DNA from: Discostella pseudostelligera
Lineage: Eukaryota; Bacillariophyta; Thalassiosirophyceae; Thalassiosirales; Thalassiosiraceae
Reading direction: 5' to 3'
DNA: 17,244 bases
Assembly: GCA_036940085.1 (NCBI GenBank)
Contig: JALLBK010001292.1
Coordinates: forward strand, 1 to 17,244
The notes beneath the pieces were generated by a model, which was given only the letters and a program-made list of their open reading frames with translations, had not been told where the DNA came from and did not search any database. Below are positions 16,941-17,244 of the stretch, piece by piece. The position numbers and the translations under genes are program-made. How positions within the stretch are numbered: the first letter of the stretch is position 1; each line of letters starts with the position of its first letter.

Positions 16941-17244
16941 GAAGATTCGCTGCTACTGCTGCTGCCGGTCGGTGGTCGGTGCCGCTGCCGATTTTTGATC
17001 TTCATCATCTTCATCTTCTCGTGGAATCTCGTGGAATGACGATCGATGGACGATGGCTAAGATTTGGCGGGAAACGCTCGCCCACTATTGGTAAGTATCT
17101 TTTTTAATTTCAAATTTTAATTTTTAAAGTTCATAAGTATCTTTCTGAAGAATGGTCTGTCCGTCGCTGTGGTGCACCGTCATGGACCCATATCTATTTA
17201 GGTTAGGTTCTACATTAAAGGTGTGTGGGTCCCTAAAGAATCCA
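16941..17244. promoter_or_regulatory. Upstream region of glutathione synthetase; possible divergent first exon
   Basis: About 120 bp upstream of the GSS ATG lies TTTGGCGGGAAA (17063-17074), which fits the E2F/DP consensus. ATTGG (17086-17090), a reversed CCAAT box, follows. Alternatively, or in addition, an ATG at 17036 opens MTIDGRWLRFGGKRSPTIG, ending at a consensus splice donor GTAAGT (17091). It is followed by pyrimidine- and AT-rich sequence, as expected for the first exon of a divergent gene running off the window. Neither reading is proven. Confidence 0.3.

Overview
The window reads as nuclear DNA of a diatom, most likely a centric species. The evidence is a leucine-rich-repeat (LRR) family with a shared C-terminal module, a Crinkler-type protein with an RHS-like NTPase, a CoDi-style Ty1/copia retrotransposon, and a eukaryotic glutathione synthetase with a bipartite-looking plastid leader and one 109-bp GT-AG intron. 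The species assignment is inference from family character; no database was searched.

Layout from left to right. Positions 1-806 hold no convincing gene. An LRR gene occupies 807-2268 (+); it is split only by a 72-bp assembly duplication around a single N. A complete but dead Ty1/copia element fills 2415-7890 on the minus strand, with 164-bp LTRs and the 5-bp target duplication CTATC. It is followed by an LRR pseudogene fragment (8057-8449) that runs into segment A of a duplication (8450-8976). Positions 8977-10433 hold only decayed or low-confidence minus-strand coding traces. A Crinkler/NTPase gene (10434-11489, +) ends just before segment B of the duplication (11523-12055). Segment B contains the 3' part of an intact small membrane-protein gene (11930-12283, -). 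A second, broken LRR gene (12792-14468, +) converges on glutathione synthetase (14602-16940, -). The latter also carries a 72-bp duplication around an N. The last 300 bp are its upstream region.

The LRR copies and the Crinkler NTPase look like an expanding, decaying accessory gene cluster. Glutathione synthetase is the one clear housekeeping gene.

The most interesting signal is in the retrotransposon. The 15 nt directly after the 5' LTR, where a tRNA normally pairs, do not look like a tRNA 3'-end site. They are perfectly complementary to a stretch inside the element's own LTR, and that stretch begins exactly at a good initiator motif. This is the arrangement expected of a self-priming element of the Tf1 kind. 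Its decay is also patterned: in-frame stops are mostly TGA at positions where arginine is expected, and most LTR differences are CpG transitions.
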